A DNA stretch of 64,000 nucleotides, from the NCBI GenBank assembly GCA_002328495.1, contig DCUJ01000012.1, positions 312,860 to 376,859 of the forward strand. Reading direction: 5' to 3'. This document shows, one piece after another, positions 43,385 through 50,919 of the stretch. Under the pieces are notes generated by a model, which made no database searches, had not been told where the DNA came from, and saw only the letters and a list, made by a program, of their open reading frames with translations. The DNA is from Sulfurospirillum sp. UBA2217. GTDB taxonomy: Bacteria > Campylobacterota > Campylobacteria > Campylobacterales > Sulfurospirillaceae. Each line of letters begins with the position of its first letter. The first letter of the stretch is position 1. A program made the translations under genes and the position numbers.

Positions 43385-44007
43385 TGTTCGCTCAGTGCCA
43401 ATTTAATGGCAAGCCCCGCAAAAACTGTGCCAGCTACTTTATTTAAAATACTCTCACCATGCTTCGTCTGTGAAAACCACACACCAATACGCCCTGCTAA
43501 AAGTGCTATGAGACTAAAGACAACAAGGGCACACACCATAAACGTCGCCCCCAAGACAAAAACCTGTACGGTAACATTGCCCAGTTCTGGGCGTGTAAAT
43601 TGCGGTAAAAAAGCTAAAAAGAAGATAGAGACTTTAGGATTAGTCACATTCATAAAAATGCCTCTTCGGTACAAGGAAAGCGCACTTTGGGGTGTTGTGT
43701 CCGCACTGAGTTTGGTTTTAGCACTCTCTTTAAAAGAAAGATACGCCAAATAGAGCAGATACAGCGCTCCCGCGATTTTTAAAAGCGTAAATGCCACCAC
43801 GGAAGTTTGAAAAATAACCGCCACCCCAAGAGCCACAGCAGAGGTATGAAACACCAACCCACTGCATAAACCCAGTGTAATAATAATCCCTGCCCTGCTT
43901 CCTTTGACCATCGATTGGGTGAGTACAAAGATATTATCAGGACCAGGGGCTAGGGCTAAAAGCGTGGAAGCCAAGACAAACATACCCAGTGTTTGGAAAT
44001 CAAGCAT
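43381..44007 (-). CDS. LysE/RhtB family exporter
   Basis: A 208-residue, six-helix exporter. The N-terminal block LALAPGPDNIFVLTQSMVKG near residue 18 is the family signature, and GIFMNVTNPKVSIFFLAFLPQF near residue 115 is the second conserved block. Members export amino acids or homoserine lactones; the substrate is unknown. A sigma70-type promoter lies inside the upstream IS-derived element, and a TTACATGTAA copy abuts the ribosome-binding site AAAGGA. Confidence 0.9.
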   Translation of the reverse strand: MLDFQTLGMFVLASTLLALAPGPDNIFVLTQSMVKGSRAGIIITLGLCSGLVFHTSAVALGVAVIFQTSVVAFTLLKIAGALYLLYLAYLSFKESAKTKLSADTTPQSALSLYRRGIFMNVTNPKVSIFFLAFLPQFTRPELGNVTVQVFVLGATFMVCALVVFSLIALLAGRIGVWFSQTKHGESILNKVAGTVFAGLAIKLALSEQ

Positions 44008-44018
44008 AGTCTTTTCCT

Positions 44019-44028
44019 TTACATGTAA
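44019..44028. repeat. TTACATGTAA family repeat next to the lysE ribosome-binding site
   Basis: An exact copy. Read on the minus strand it continues as AAAGGAAAAG, the likely ribosome-binding region of the LysE gene. Confidence 0.9.
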
Positions 44029-44070
44029 TGCATTAGACTTCTTTCATAACCCATTGAAAGAAGTCTATTT

Positions 44071-44099
44071 ATTATATCTCCTCGAACCTTACATGTAAA
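44071..44099 (-). promoter_or_regulatory. Sigma70-type promoter of lysE, with -35 inside a TTACATGTAA copy
   Basis: Read on the minus strand: TTTACA (44099-44094), a 17-base spacer and TATAAT (44076-44071). The -35 hexamer is the first half of the TTTACATGTAA copy at 44089-44099. The predicted transcript would begin just before the left terminal hairpin of the IS-derived element. Confidence 0.55.
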
Positions 44100-44159
44100 G
44101 ATTTTACCCCATTTCTAAAAGGGATATTTGTTGGGAGAGGGCTGGATGCTTATAAAGGG

Positions 44160-44246
44160 TCAAAAAATCAAGGTCTCTTCTTTGATGCCCCCCCAACTGT
44201 TGAATTCTGCTGGTTTTATCTGTTTTAATCGTTCATATGTTTTCAT
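44160..44246 (-). pseudogene. N-terminal fragment of an IS5-like transposase
   Basis: Starting at an ATG preceded by AGGGTG, the frame reads MKTYERLKQIKPAEFNSWGG, then IKEETLIF and a stop. IS5-like transposases often begin with this kind of segment (M.TYERL...P.EF.R..G...ETF). A run of seven G's (minus strand) lies in the fragment, and after it a second frame reads on as LDFLTLYKHPALSQQISLLE, suggesting a frameshift. The catalytic domain is missing altogether. The family assignment is from memory. Confidence 0.45.
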
Positions 44247-44299
44247 CACCCTAGAAAGCAATTTTTAGACTTTTTTGGAGTTATGAAAGAAGTCTACTG

Positions 44300-44305
44300 T
44301 ATAAT
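44300..44305 (+). promoter_or_regulatory. -10 box of the hemolysin III gene
   Basis: TATAAT lies 3 bases outside the right terminal repeat of the IS-derived element; a weak -35 (TTGGAG, 44275-44280, 19-base spacer) would fall inside the element. Confidence 0.45.
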
Positions 44306-44311
44306 TCACTT

Positions 44312-44321
44312 TTACATGTAA
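44312..44321. repeat. TTACATGTAA family repeat next to the hemolysin III ribosome-binding site
   Basis: An exact copy that continues as AAAGGAGAG, the ribosome-binding site of the hemolysin III gene. Confidence 0.9.
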
Positions 44322-44331
44322 AGGAGAGAAC

Positions 44332-44973
44332 ATCAAACCATCTACTTCCTATACCACCATTGAAGAAATTTGGCATGCGATAACACATGGCTTTGGGCTT
44401 TTGCTCAGTGTGAGTGCTTTAACCCTCTTATGCGTTTTTGCGGCACAAAGTGGTGAAGGTGTGAAGATAGCCAGTGCACTGGTATTTGGGATTGCGCTTA
44501 TTTTGATGTATGGGGCATCGACACTCTACCATGCTATTTTATCGCCCAACGTCAAAGCCATCTTACGTCAACTGGATCACTGTGCCATCTATATTTTGAT
44601 AGCAGGAACCTATACGCCGATTAGTTTGCTAGGAATCAAAGGGCATTGGGGATGGATTCTTTTTGGGACTTCTTGGGGGGTTGCCCTCTTTGGTATCGTA
44701 CTTAAAATCGTTTATCCTAGACGCTTTGAGCGCCTCTCTTTGGTTTTGTACACCCTGCTTGGATGGATGGTTGTGGGTGCCATTAAGCCTTTGATTGAAA
44801 GTCTTGATACACTCGAACTCTCGTTGCTAGTAGCAGGAGGTGTTGTTTATACCGTTGGTATTTTGTTTTATGTATGGGAAAAACTCTACCTCAACCACGC
44901 GATTTGGCATTTTTTTGTTTTGGCGGGCAGCATATTACATTTCTTTGTGGTTTTACTTTTGATATTGCACTAA
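44332..44973 (+). CDS. Hemolysin III / TrhA family membrane protein, probable ATC start
   Basis: A seven-helix protein of the PAQR-like hemolysin III family, implicated in membrane-energetics or lipid homeostasis. The frame is open from 44305 but has no ATG, GTG or TTG before 44401. A TTG start there would remove the conserved first motif EEIWHAITHGFG (44362-44397). AAAGGAG lies 5 bases before an ATC at 44332, which would give the normal 213 residues (IKPSTSYTTIEEIWHAITHG). The family's other His residues are present (STLYHAILSP, QLDHCAIYILIAGTYTP, HAIWHFFVLAGSILHFF). The start is therefore a rare ATC codon or a recent point mutation or sequencing error of ATG. Confidence 0.8.
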   Translation: MKPSTSYTTIEEIWHAITHGFGLLLSVSALTLLCVFAAQSGEGVKIASALVFGIALILMYGASTLYHAILSPNVKAILRQLDHCAIYILIAGTYTPISLLGIKGHWGWILFGTSWGVALFGIVLKIVYPRRFERLSLVLYTLLGWMVVGAIKPLIESLDTLELSLLVAGGVVYTVGILFYVWEKLYLNHAIWHFFVLAGSILHFFVVLLLILH

Positions 44974-45050
44974 CCTATGAAGTTTATCACACATTTATCA
45001 TAGATTTCATATAACATTGTTAGAAATTTATATTATAAAAGGGGTGTGTG

Positions 45051-45566
45051 ATGAATGTGTATGAATATGCCATGAAAGTTGAAAAAGACGGAGAATTATA
45101 TTACCGAGATTTGGCGAGTAAAACCAATGATGTAGGCTTAAAGTCTATTTTGAACATGCTTGCAGAAGAAGAAGTGAAGCATTACGTTGTGTTCGATAAG
45201 ATGAACAAAAAACAGATCATCCCAACCCAACCCATCGTCGATGTTTTCACCAGTGCTAAAACCATTTTTGAAAAGATGCGTGAAGATAATAAAGCGGGAA
45301 CATTTAGTGAAGACCAAGTTGATTTTTACAAAAGTGCTTTACGCTCCGAAGAGAATAGCTATAAATTTTACATCGAAAAAGCCTTAATGCTTGAAGATGA
45401 AGAGCAAAAAGCTATTTTTATGCGTATTGCAGAAGAAGAGCGACAACATATGGTCCTTCTTGAAAACCTTGTCGAGTACATCTCATTTCCAGAGCGTTGG
45501 TTGGAAAATGCTGAGTTTAACCATATGGAAGGCGGCAAAACCGTTTTTGGACAGACAGTTAATTAA
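45051..45566 (+). CDS. Rubrerythrin-like ferritin-fold protein
   Basis: A 171-residue four-helix protein of the ferritin-like superfamily. Two ExxH-type iron-binding sets are visible: EKDGELYYRD and LAEEEVKHY in the first half, LRSEENSYKFY and IAEEERQHMVLLENL in the second, matching the diiron site of erythrin/rubrerythrin N-domains. It has no rubredoxin C-terminal domain. It probably reduces peroxide or stores iron under microaerobic conditions. ATG 45051 is preferred to GTG 45048. A paired-repeat terminator follows. Confidence 0.88.
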   Translation: MNVYEYAMKVEKDGELYYRDLASKTNDVGLKSILNMLAEEEVKHYVVFDKMNKKQIIPTQPIVDVFTSAKTIFEKMREDNKAGTFSEDQVDFYKSALRSEENSYKFYIEKALMLEDEEQKAIFMRIAEEERQHMVLLENLVEYISFPERWLENAEFNHMEGGKTVFGQTVN

Positions 45567-45579
45567 TACCAAAATATCC

Positions 45580-45611
45580 TTACATGTAAAGGGAAATCCC
45601 TTTACATGTAA
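45580..45611. terminator. Inverted pair of TTACATGTAA copies as bidirectional terminator
   Basis: Copies at 45580-45589 and 45602-45611 form TTACATGTAAAGGG / CCCTTTACATGTAA, 14-base perfect arms with an AAAT loop, between the convergent rubrerythrin and acyltransferase genes. Confidence 0.8.
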
Positions 45612-45616
45612 CGTCT

Positions 45617-46612
45617 CTAAACTAGCTTATTAAATCCTATCACTTCTTTTAACTTCTCGATTCCTACAGAAATAATCAGACAAATTCCTAGCAATACCGC
45701 AAAAATAAGGATCGGATTGGAAAAAGAGTAGGTAAATTTGGGGAAATAGTAGTAGTAAATAAAGGTATGAAACAAAAAGATATTAAACGAATGCACCCCT
45801 ATAAATTCAAGCACTTTGCGTGATTTAGATGAAGCCATCGCCCATTCGGTGGTTAACAGAATGAGTAAAATCCCAAAAAAAGTATCGGCGCGGATGCTAT
45901 CAAACAACCAGCCATTTTCACGGTACCATGCTACCGCACACGTGAGAACAATAAGGGTGACAAAACGCGCTTTGCCTTGTGTGTCAAGCCACGCAAACAT
46001 CTTCACAAATCCATTGATTTGAGAGAGCCAAATGCCCACGGCAAAAGGGAAAATCCAGTCATTGACCAGAGGAATCGGCACAAATAACAGTACCGCACAC
46101 ACCGCCAAAAACCACAGATGAAATCGCTTCGTCAAATAAAACGTAATCGGGAAAATCGCATACAGCACGATGATAAGACTCATAAACCACCACGTGGCAT
46201 TGTACCCGTAACTCACATCGGTGAACATATGAAGCCCTAGCATCTGAATCAAAAGTCCAACGTAGGCATGTTCACCAAACACACTCTCCAAACTTCGTCC
46301 CATAAACAGTGTCCCAATAGGAATAAACAAAAGCGCAATAAACCAATAATTAAGGTACAGCTTCACCACACGACGTTTGTAAAATGCCACCAAATCTAAA
46401 GCTTTGTGTTTAATAGATTCTGCTAAACCATAGCCGCTGAGCACGACATAAATGCCAACGCATACCTTTGCCAATAATGCACTTTGGTAGACTAAAAAGC
46501 CCTCATCGTGTACATGCTCGTAAAACAGATGGTGCCACAAAATGAGCATCAACGCCATCCCCTTACTCGCATTGGTAATCGAAACATCAAACTTTTGTAG
46601 TAACATACACAC
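45617..46612 (-). CDS. Acyltransferase family 3 membrane protein
   Basis: A 331-residue polytopic protein with about ten transmembrane helices. The N-terminal motif GMALMLILWHHLFYEH carries the conserved histidines of acyltransferase-3 (OafA/NodX-like) proteins, and LSGYGLAES near residue 58 is typical. Such enzymes O-acetylate lipopolysaccharide, peptidoglycan or other glycans. The acceptor is unknown, and no glycan cluster is nearby. A TTG- or ATG-level choice of start within the first three codons does not change the protein. Confidence 0.85.
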   Translation of the reverse strand: MCMLLQKFDVSITNASKGMALMLILWHHLFYEHVHDEGFLVYQSALLAKVCVGIYVVLSGYGLAESIKHKALDLVAFYKRRVVKLYLNYWFIALLFIPIGTLFMGRSLESVFGEHAYVGLLIQMLGLHMFTDVSYGYNATWWFMSLIIVLYAIFPITFYLTKRFHLWFLAVCAVLLFVPIPLVNDWIFPFAVGIWLSQINGFVKMFAWLDTQGKARFVTLIVLTCAVAWYRENGWLFDSIRADTFFGILLILLTTEWAMASSKSRKVLEFIGVHSFNIFLFHTFIYYYYFPKFTYSFSNPILIFAVLLGICLIISVGIEKLKEVIGFNKLV

Positions 46613-46624
46613 GCCTCCTAATAT

Positions 46625-47695
46625 TTATTTTGGAATTTCAAGAACAACTTTAAGTCCGCCTTCCTCGTTTTTAAGACGCACAGAAGCGCCCAACTTTTCT
46701 TTCGCAACCATTTTGGCAAAAAAGAGTCCCATTCCTGTGCCTTGTATATACGATTTTGTGCTCACAAAATTGACAAAGATTTGTTCTAAAATACTCTCTT
46801 CAATCCCTCCAGCATTGTCTTCAATCATAATAAGAACGCTTTGGGAACGATGTTTTAAAGTAATATTAAGCATGGGTTGATTGATTTTTCTTCTTTCAAA
46901 GGCATCTAAAGCATTGTTAATAAAAATCATCAGCACATGCATCAAATCACTTTTGCGTCCCTTAATTTTACTTTTTGTACGCATATGAAATCCTAGTGCC
47001 ACATCGTATTGATGGATGCGACTCTCCAAAAATGTCAATACCTGTTTGACTGCCTCCTCTATATAGATAGTTTCGTATTGTGTCAAAGGGTTATAAAACT
47101 CTCGAAAACTCTCCAAATCCTCTGAAATCTGCTCCAAAATATCTTCACATCTCTCCAGCGTTTCACGTAAAGGCAGGGCATTTTCATGAGAACCTATGAG
47201 GCGTTTAAGGGTGAGAAAATTAGCCCCCAAGGTGTTGAGAGGTGCACGCCATTGGTGGTTCAAAAACGACGCCATACTGCCCACTTCTGCCATCTTGGCA
47301 TAATGAAACAATAACTCTTTATCGCGTACCTTTTCCTCTTCTAAACGTTTTTGTTGCGTATAATTTTTAATCGAAACAATGCTCCCTAAAATCTCTCCTT
47401 CTTCAATGAAAGGGGTATAAGTGACAAAGAAATAGTAGCGTTGTCCACGGGTACATTCAAACCATTTGTCATACGAAACAACCTCTCCTTGAAAGCTACG
47501 ATCCAAAAAAGGCTTAATCTCTAAAAACTCTCTTTCTCCCATAAGTTCACGCATATGCCGCCCAATATAATCCTCTCTTTTTCTCCGAAAGAGCCTCAAA
47601 TAAGCATCATTTACCTGTTGATAGCAGTAGTGAACATCCACAAAAGAAAAGAGCTCATCGGTAAGATTGATGATTTGTGAGAGCATTTTATCCAT
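46625..47695 (-). CDS. Cytoplasmic PAS-domain sensor histidine kinase
   Basis: A 356-residue kinase without transmembrane segments. A PAS domain (about residues 5-120; FSFVDVHYCYQQVNDAYLRL and the following strand GEILGSIVSIKNYTQQKR) precedes the dimerisation histidine in FLNHQWRAPLNTLG near residue 152 and the ATP-binding domain with N-box FINNALDAFER, G1 EDNAGGIEESI and G2 GTGMGLFFAKM. ATG 47695 was chosen for its AAGGA at 8 bases; it overlaps the stop of the response-regulator gene as ATGGATAA. A start at 47701 is also possible. It probably senses an intracellular redox or ligand signal and phosphorylates the regulator encoded upstream. Confidence 0.9.
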   Translation of the reverse strand: MDKMLSQIINLTDELFSFVDVHYCYQQVNDAYLRLFRRKREDYIGRHMRELMGEREFLEIKPFLDRSFQGEVVSYDKWFECTRGQRYYFFVTYTPFIEEGEILGSIVSIKNYTQQKRLEEEKVRDKELLFHYAKMAEVGSMASFLNHQWRAPLNTLGANFLTLKRLIGSHENALPLRETLERCEDILEQISEDLESFREFYNPLTQYETIYIEEAVKQVLTFLESRIHQYDVALGFHMRTKSKIKGRKSDLMHVLMIFINNALDAFERRKINQPMLNITLKHRSQSVLIMIEDNAGGIEESILEQIFVNFVSTKSYIQGTGMGLFFAKMVAKEKLGASVRLKNEEGGLKVVLEIPK

Positions 47696-48368
47696 TAACA
47701 TTTTCCTTGCACACAAGCTGATATCCCACATTTTTAAGGGGCTTAATGTCTAAAAATGGTATTTTCTGTCGCAACCGCTTTATCAGGTTTTTAACACGGT
47801 CTCGTGAACCCTCTTCCGAACCATACAGCGCCTCCATCAGTGACTCATGGGTGACACTAAAATGTTTATCGTTTAAAAAAAGTTCGATGACAATAATCTC
47901 AAAATGGCTAAGCGAAACGCTAAATTCTTTACATGTAAGCCGTTTTGAACGGTACGAATAGACGATGCCTTGCTTGGAGCAGATGACATAAGCTTCTTTT
48001 AGGGTGTGATTGAGAATATTTTTGAGTATTTCATCTATTTTTTTTGAGGTCATAGGCTTCATAACGTAACAGTCTAATTTAAGCGTTACCATTTCCAAGA
48101 GGTATTTTTCTTGAGTCTTTCCACTGAAGAGAATCAACATAATGAACGGATCCAAAGAGCGTATCTTTTGAAAAAGAGTTATCCCATCACATAGAGGCAT
48201 TTCAATATCGCTGATAATGCAATCGTAGTCATAGTTCACATAGCAATCAAACGCCTCTTTCCCATCAAACGCAACATCAACGACCTTACACGTATGGGAT
48301 AAGTAGCGTTGCAAATGAGATGCAACTTCCCTATCGTCTTCAACAATCAAAATGGCTATTGCGTGCAT
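47688..48368 (-). CDS. OmpR-type response regulator
   Basis: A 226-residue regulator with an N-terminal receiver domain (acidic pocket VEDDRE, phospho-aspartate in CIISDIEMPL near residue 53, Lys in YVMKPM near 101) and a C-terminal winged-helix domain (about 130-224) ending in RVKNLIKRLRQKIPFLDIKPLKNVGYQLVC-type sequence, seen here in pieces. A TTACATGTAA copy at 47929 is read Thr-Cys-Lys. It is divergent from a chemoreceptor gene; direct repeats CGATACCT with an 11-base period lie between them and could be its operator. Confidence 0.93.
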   Translation of the reverse strand: MHAIAILIVEDDREVASHLQRYLSHTCKVVDVAFDGKEAFDCYVNYDYDCIISDIEMPLCDGITLFQKIRSLDPFIMLILFSGKTQEKYLLEMVTLKLDCYVMKPMTSKKIDEILKNILNHTLKEAYVICSKQGIVYSYRSKRLTCKEFSVSLSHFEIIVIELFLNDKHFSVTHESLMEALYGSEEGSRDRVKNLIKRLRQKIPFLDIKPLKNVGYQLVCKENVNG

Positions 48369-48431
48369 AGGCTGCCTTTTGAAACGAAGATAAAGGAATA
48401 TTCTACATCTTTAAAGTTTAATTAATCTTTA

Positions 48432-48464
48432 CGATACCTGTGCGATACCTTTACTGGATATAAT
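48432..48464 (+). promoter_or_regulatory. Direct-repeat operator candidate and -10 box of the chemoreceptor gene
   Basis: CGATACCT occurs at 48432-48439 and again at 48443-48450, an 11-base period, as expected for tandem binding of an OmpR-type regulator. TATAAT follows at 48459-48464, so the repeats take the place of the -35 region. The start of the receptor gene is 31 bases further on. Confidence 0.45.
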
Positions 48465-48494
48465 TGGGCTTTTAATAATAATGAGGATAAATAG

Positions 48495-50105
48495 ATGTTT
48501 TCAACCATTAAGAATAAATTGATGCTTATACTTGTTGTCTTAGCACTTAGCTTTAGTACCTTTGGCTATTTAACCATTAAAATGGGTAGTGATGCCACCC
48601 TAGCAGCAACACGACTGATGATCATTGGTCAAACCAGTGCTCAAATTCACGCCTCTATGATGGAGCTTCGTGGCTTTCAGCTTTTAGGCAATCCCAAAGC
48701 GATGGAGCGATATACCGCATCATTTAACGGTGCCAATCAAAATTTAGATGCCTTATTACCCATTCTGCTTAGCCCCGCCAATCAAGATAAAATCAAACGT
48801 CTTAAACAAGCATTTAATGAATGGCATGAAAACAATACCCAGCGTATTGAGATTATTAAAACGTATGGTAAGCGTGTCAATTCAGAAACATTTGAGAAAG
48901 AGTATAAAGCAGAGTACGATATATTGATGAGTTCAGCTCAAAAAAATAATTCCCTTTTTGCAGATATTTTAAAACACGTCGAAGAGCTCAATGAAGGGGT
49001 TAAAAAAAATAACTTCGATCGCCTTTCAACCAACGAACTACTTTCTGAAGTTGTCTTAGTCCTTATTGCCGTTTTTGTCTTTATTTTCTTCTTTTTTATC
49101 AGTAACTCTATCAAAAACTCTGTTTCAAAAGCCAAAAAAGCCTGTGAGCACATTCGCCACACAAAAGATTTACACACGCGCATCGAAACAGGCTCTAAAG
49201 ATGAGATTAACGATACCATGCAAGCGGTCAATACTCTTTTAATCGATATTGAAAATGCCATTAAACAGGCTAAAAACAATGCCCATGAAAATGCCTCTGT
49301 CGCAGAAGAACTTTCCAGTACAAGCCTACAAATTGGCAAACGTGCCGAGGAAGAATCCAGCATTGTTGCTCAAACCACACACTCTGCCAATGCCGTCTCT
49401 CAAGCGATGAACCGTGTCAGTGCAGAGTCCATTTCCGTTCAACATGTGATTGTAGAGGCACAACAAAGCCTCATGAAAGCACAAAACTTACTTGGTGAAA
49501 CCATGCGTCATTTAGGACTTAGTGCTGAGGCTGAAGTACAAATCAATGATCGCTTAAATCATTTGGCAAGCGAAGCCCAACAAGTTAGAAGTGTACTAGA
49601 TGTCATCGGAGATATCGCCGATCAAACCAACCTTTTAGCCCTTAACGCCGCCATAGAAGCCGCGCGTGCAGGTGAACATGGGCGTGGATTTGCTGTTGTT
49701 GCTGATGAAGTTAGAAAGTTAGCAGAACGTACCCAAAAAAGTCTGATAGAAACCAACGCAACCGTCAATGTCATCGTTCAATCCATCAGTGATATCAGTG
49801 GTGAGATGAACGCAAATGTAGAACGCATCCATGAACTCTCCAATTTTTCACACCAAGTCACGACCCAAACCGATGAAGCAGTAAGCATGTTGGAAAAAAG
49901 TGTTGAAGCCACACAACAAGTGGTCATCAGCGTCAAAGAAAATGCCACAATGATTGACAAAGAGGTGATTCAAAAAGTAGAAACGATCAATACCCTCTCA
50001 AGCTCTAATGCACGCAGTGTCGAAGAGATTGCAGCGGCAGCGGAACATCTTTCTCGCCTTGCAGGAACGCTGAGCAATACACTTTCAGAATTTAAAACAG
50101 CGTAA
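48495..50105 (+). CDS. Methyl-accepting chemotaxis protein
   Basis: A 536-residue transmembrane chemoreceptor: N-terminal helix (about 8-28), a helical periplasmic sensor domain of the 4HB type (30-180), a second helix (about 185-207), a HAMP domain (208-260) and a signalling domain with the CheA/CheW hairpin tip IADQTNLLALNAAIEAARAG and the following EHGRGFAVVADEVRKLAERT near residues 375-415. No C-terminal CheR-binding pentapeptide is seen. The ligand is unknown. AATGAGGA precedes the start. It may be controlled by the adjacent two-component system. Confidence 0.93.
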   Translation: MFSTIKNKLMLILVVLALSFSTFGYLTIKMGSDATLAATRLMIIGQTSAQIHASMMELRGFQLLGNPKAMERYTASFNGANQNLDALLPILLSPANQDKIKRLKQAFNEWHENNTQRIEIIKTYGKRVNSETFEKEYKAEYDILMSSAQKNNSLFADILKHVEELNEGVKKNNFDRLSTNELLSEVVLVLIAVFVFIFFFFISNSIKNSVSKAKKACEHIRHTKDLHTRIETGSKDEINDTMQAVNTLLIDIENAIKQAKNNAHENASVAEELSSTSLQIGKRAEEESSIVAQTTHSANAVSQAMNRVSAESISVQHVIVEAQQSLMKAQNLLGETMRHLGLSAEAEVQINDRLNHLASEAQQVRSVLDVIGDIADQTNLLALNAAIEAARAGEHGRGFAVVADEVRKLAERTQKSLIETNATVNVIVQSISDISGEMNANVERIHELSNFSHQVTTQTDEAVSMLEKSVEATQQVVISVKENATMIDKEVIQKVETINTLSSSNARSVEEIAAAAEHLSRLAGTLSNTLSEFKTA

Positions 50106-50109
50106 TAGC

Positions 50110-50145
50110 TTACATGTAAAGAGTTCTTCTGCTCTTTACATGTAA
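50110..50145. terminator. Inverted pair of TTACATGTAA copies as bidirectional terminator
   Basis: Copies at 50110-50119 and 50136-50145 form TTACATGTAAAGAG / CTCTTTACATGTAA, 14-base perfect arms with an 8-base loop, between the convergent chemoreceptor and thiE genes. Confidence 0.8.
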
Positions 50146-50148
50146 ATT

Positions 50149-50775
50149 TTAAAGACCTTTTTGCAACATAGCAAGGTTTTCTTCAATCGCATTGTCTTCA
50201 AACACGGCACTGATAACCGAGTACATCGCTATATCGTACGCGCTCACCAAAGCAATACTCTCACGACCAATACCACCAATAGCGCAAATGGGCACATGTA
50301 AACATTCACGTGCTTTTTGTAGCACCTCTAAAGGGACAACTTTTGAGTGGGGCTTGGTTGGAGAAGGGAAAAAAGAACCAAAAGCCACATAATCCGCACC
50401 CAATGCTTCGTACTTCAGTGCTCTTTCAATATTTCCATAACACGAAACGCCTATGATGGCATTGTGACCTAAAACCAATCGTGCCTCCTCGTAGGAGACG
50501 TCTTCTTCACCAATGTGTAAGCCATCGGCGTTGATGTCGCGTGCCACGTCCAAACGATCGTCGATGATAAAAAGAGCATTGTGTTTATCGCACAGCGCTT
50601 GAAGGGCTTTACATGTAAGCATCGCGTCTTCATGCGTGGCATATTTATCACGGTATTGGATGACACTTACCCCCGAGCTTAATACACGTTCCATCTGTGC
50701 TAACACTGTTGCTTTGGGTGTTAGATGCGCATCGGTTAAGACGTAAATGCCTTTAAGTAAAGCACGATTTTTCAT
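50149..50775 (-). CDS. thiE: Thiamine-phosphate synthase
   Basis: Joins the thiazole and pyrimidine moieties to give thiamine monophosphate. The 208-residue TIM-barrel product has VIQYRDKYATHEDAM near residue 38, IIDDRLDVARDINADGLHIG near 72, FGSFFPSPTKPHSK near 132 (the phosphate and substrate loop) and AIGGIG near 165. A TTACATGTAA copy at 50609 is read Thr-Cys-Lys, and a near-copy at 50286 is read Leu-His-Val. It stands alone and converges on the chemoreceptor gene; no thiamine riboswitch is apparent in the short upstream gap. Confidence 0.93.
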   Translation of the reverse strand: MKNRALLKGIYVLTDAHLTPKATVLAQMERVLSSGVSVIQYRDKYATHEDAMLTCKALQALCDKHNALFIIDDRLDVARDINADGLHIGEEDVSYEEARLVLGHNAIIGVSCYGNIERALKYEALGADYVAFGSFFPSPTKPHSKVVPLEVLQKARECLHVPICAIGGIGRESIALVSAYDIAMYSVISAVFEDNAIEENLAMLQKGL

Positions 50776-50876
50776 GGGGCTCCTTTAGACTTTATGGATG
50801 CAATCATATACTATTGCAACTTAATGCCTCTTGCTTAAAAATTGTCACACTTTCAACACATCTTTTTAGTTTTTTG

Positions 50877-50885
50877 TGCTAAAAT
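50877..50885 (+). promoter_or_regulatory. Extended -10 promoter of the ATP-grasp/alpha-E operon
   Basis: TGCTAAAAT lies 35 bases before the start of the plus-strand amidoligase operon. Confidence 0.45.
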
Positions 50886-50919
50886 TAAACCAGCTATACC
50901 AAAACCCCAAAAAGGTCCT

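Larger units (their letters stand above)
44034..44296. mobile_element. Miniature IS-derived element (MITE-like) with 16-bp inverted termini
   Basis: TAGACTTCTTTCATAA (44034-44049) and its exact reverse complement (44281-44296) bound a 263-base segment. TA at each outer end may be the duplicated target. A third partial copy (TGAAAGAAGTCTA, 44055-44067) forms a 13-bp hairpin with the left end. The inside carries a broken 5' piece of a transposase gene starting about 35 bases from the right terminal repeat, as in an IS5-like element. It therefore looks like an internally deleted IS rather than an ordinary promoter region. Alternatively the repeats are operators for the two divergent genes. Confidence 0.6.

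Noticed and set aside
44034..44067. The hairpin as a terminator of lysE
   Set aside because: It lies on the 5' side of lysE, and the same 16-mer recurs inverted 250 bases away, which fits terminal repeats better.
44401..44973. TTG at 44401 as the start of the hemolysin III gene
   Set aside because: It has no ribosome-binding site and would remove the conserved EEIWHAITHG motif and part of helix 1.
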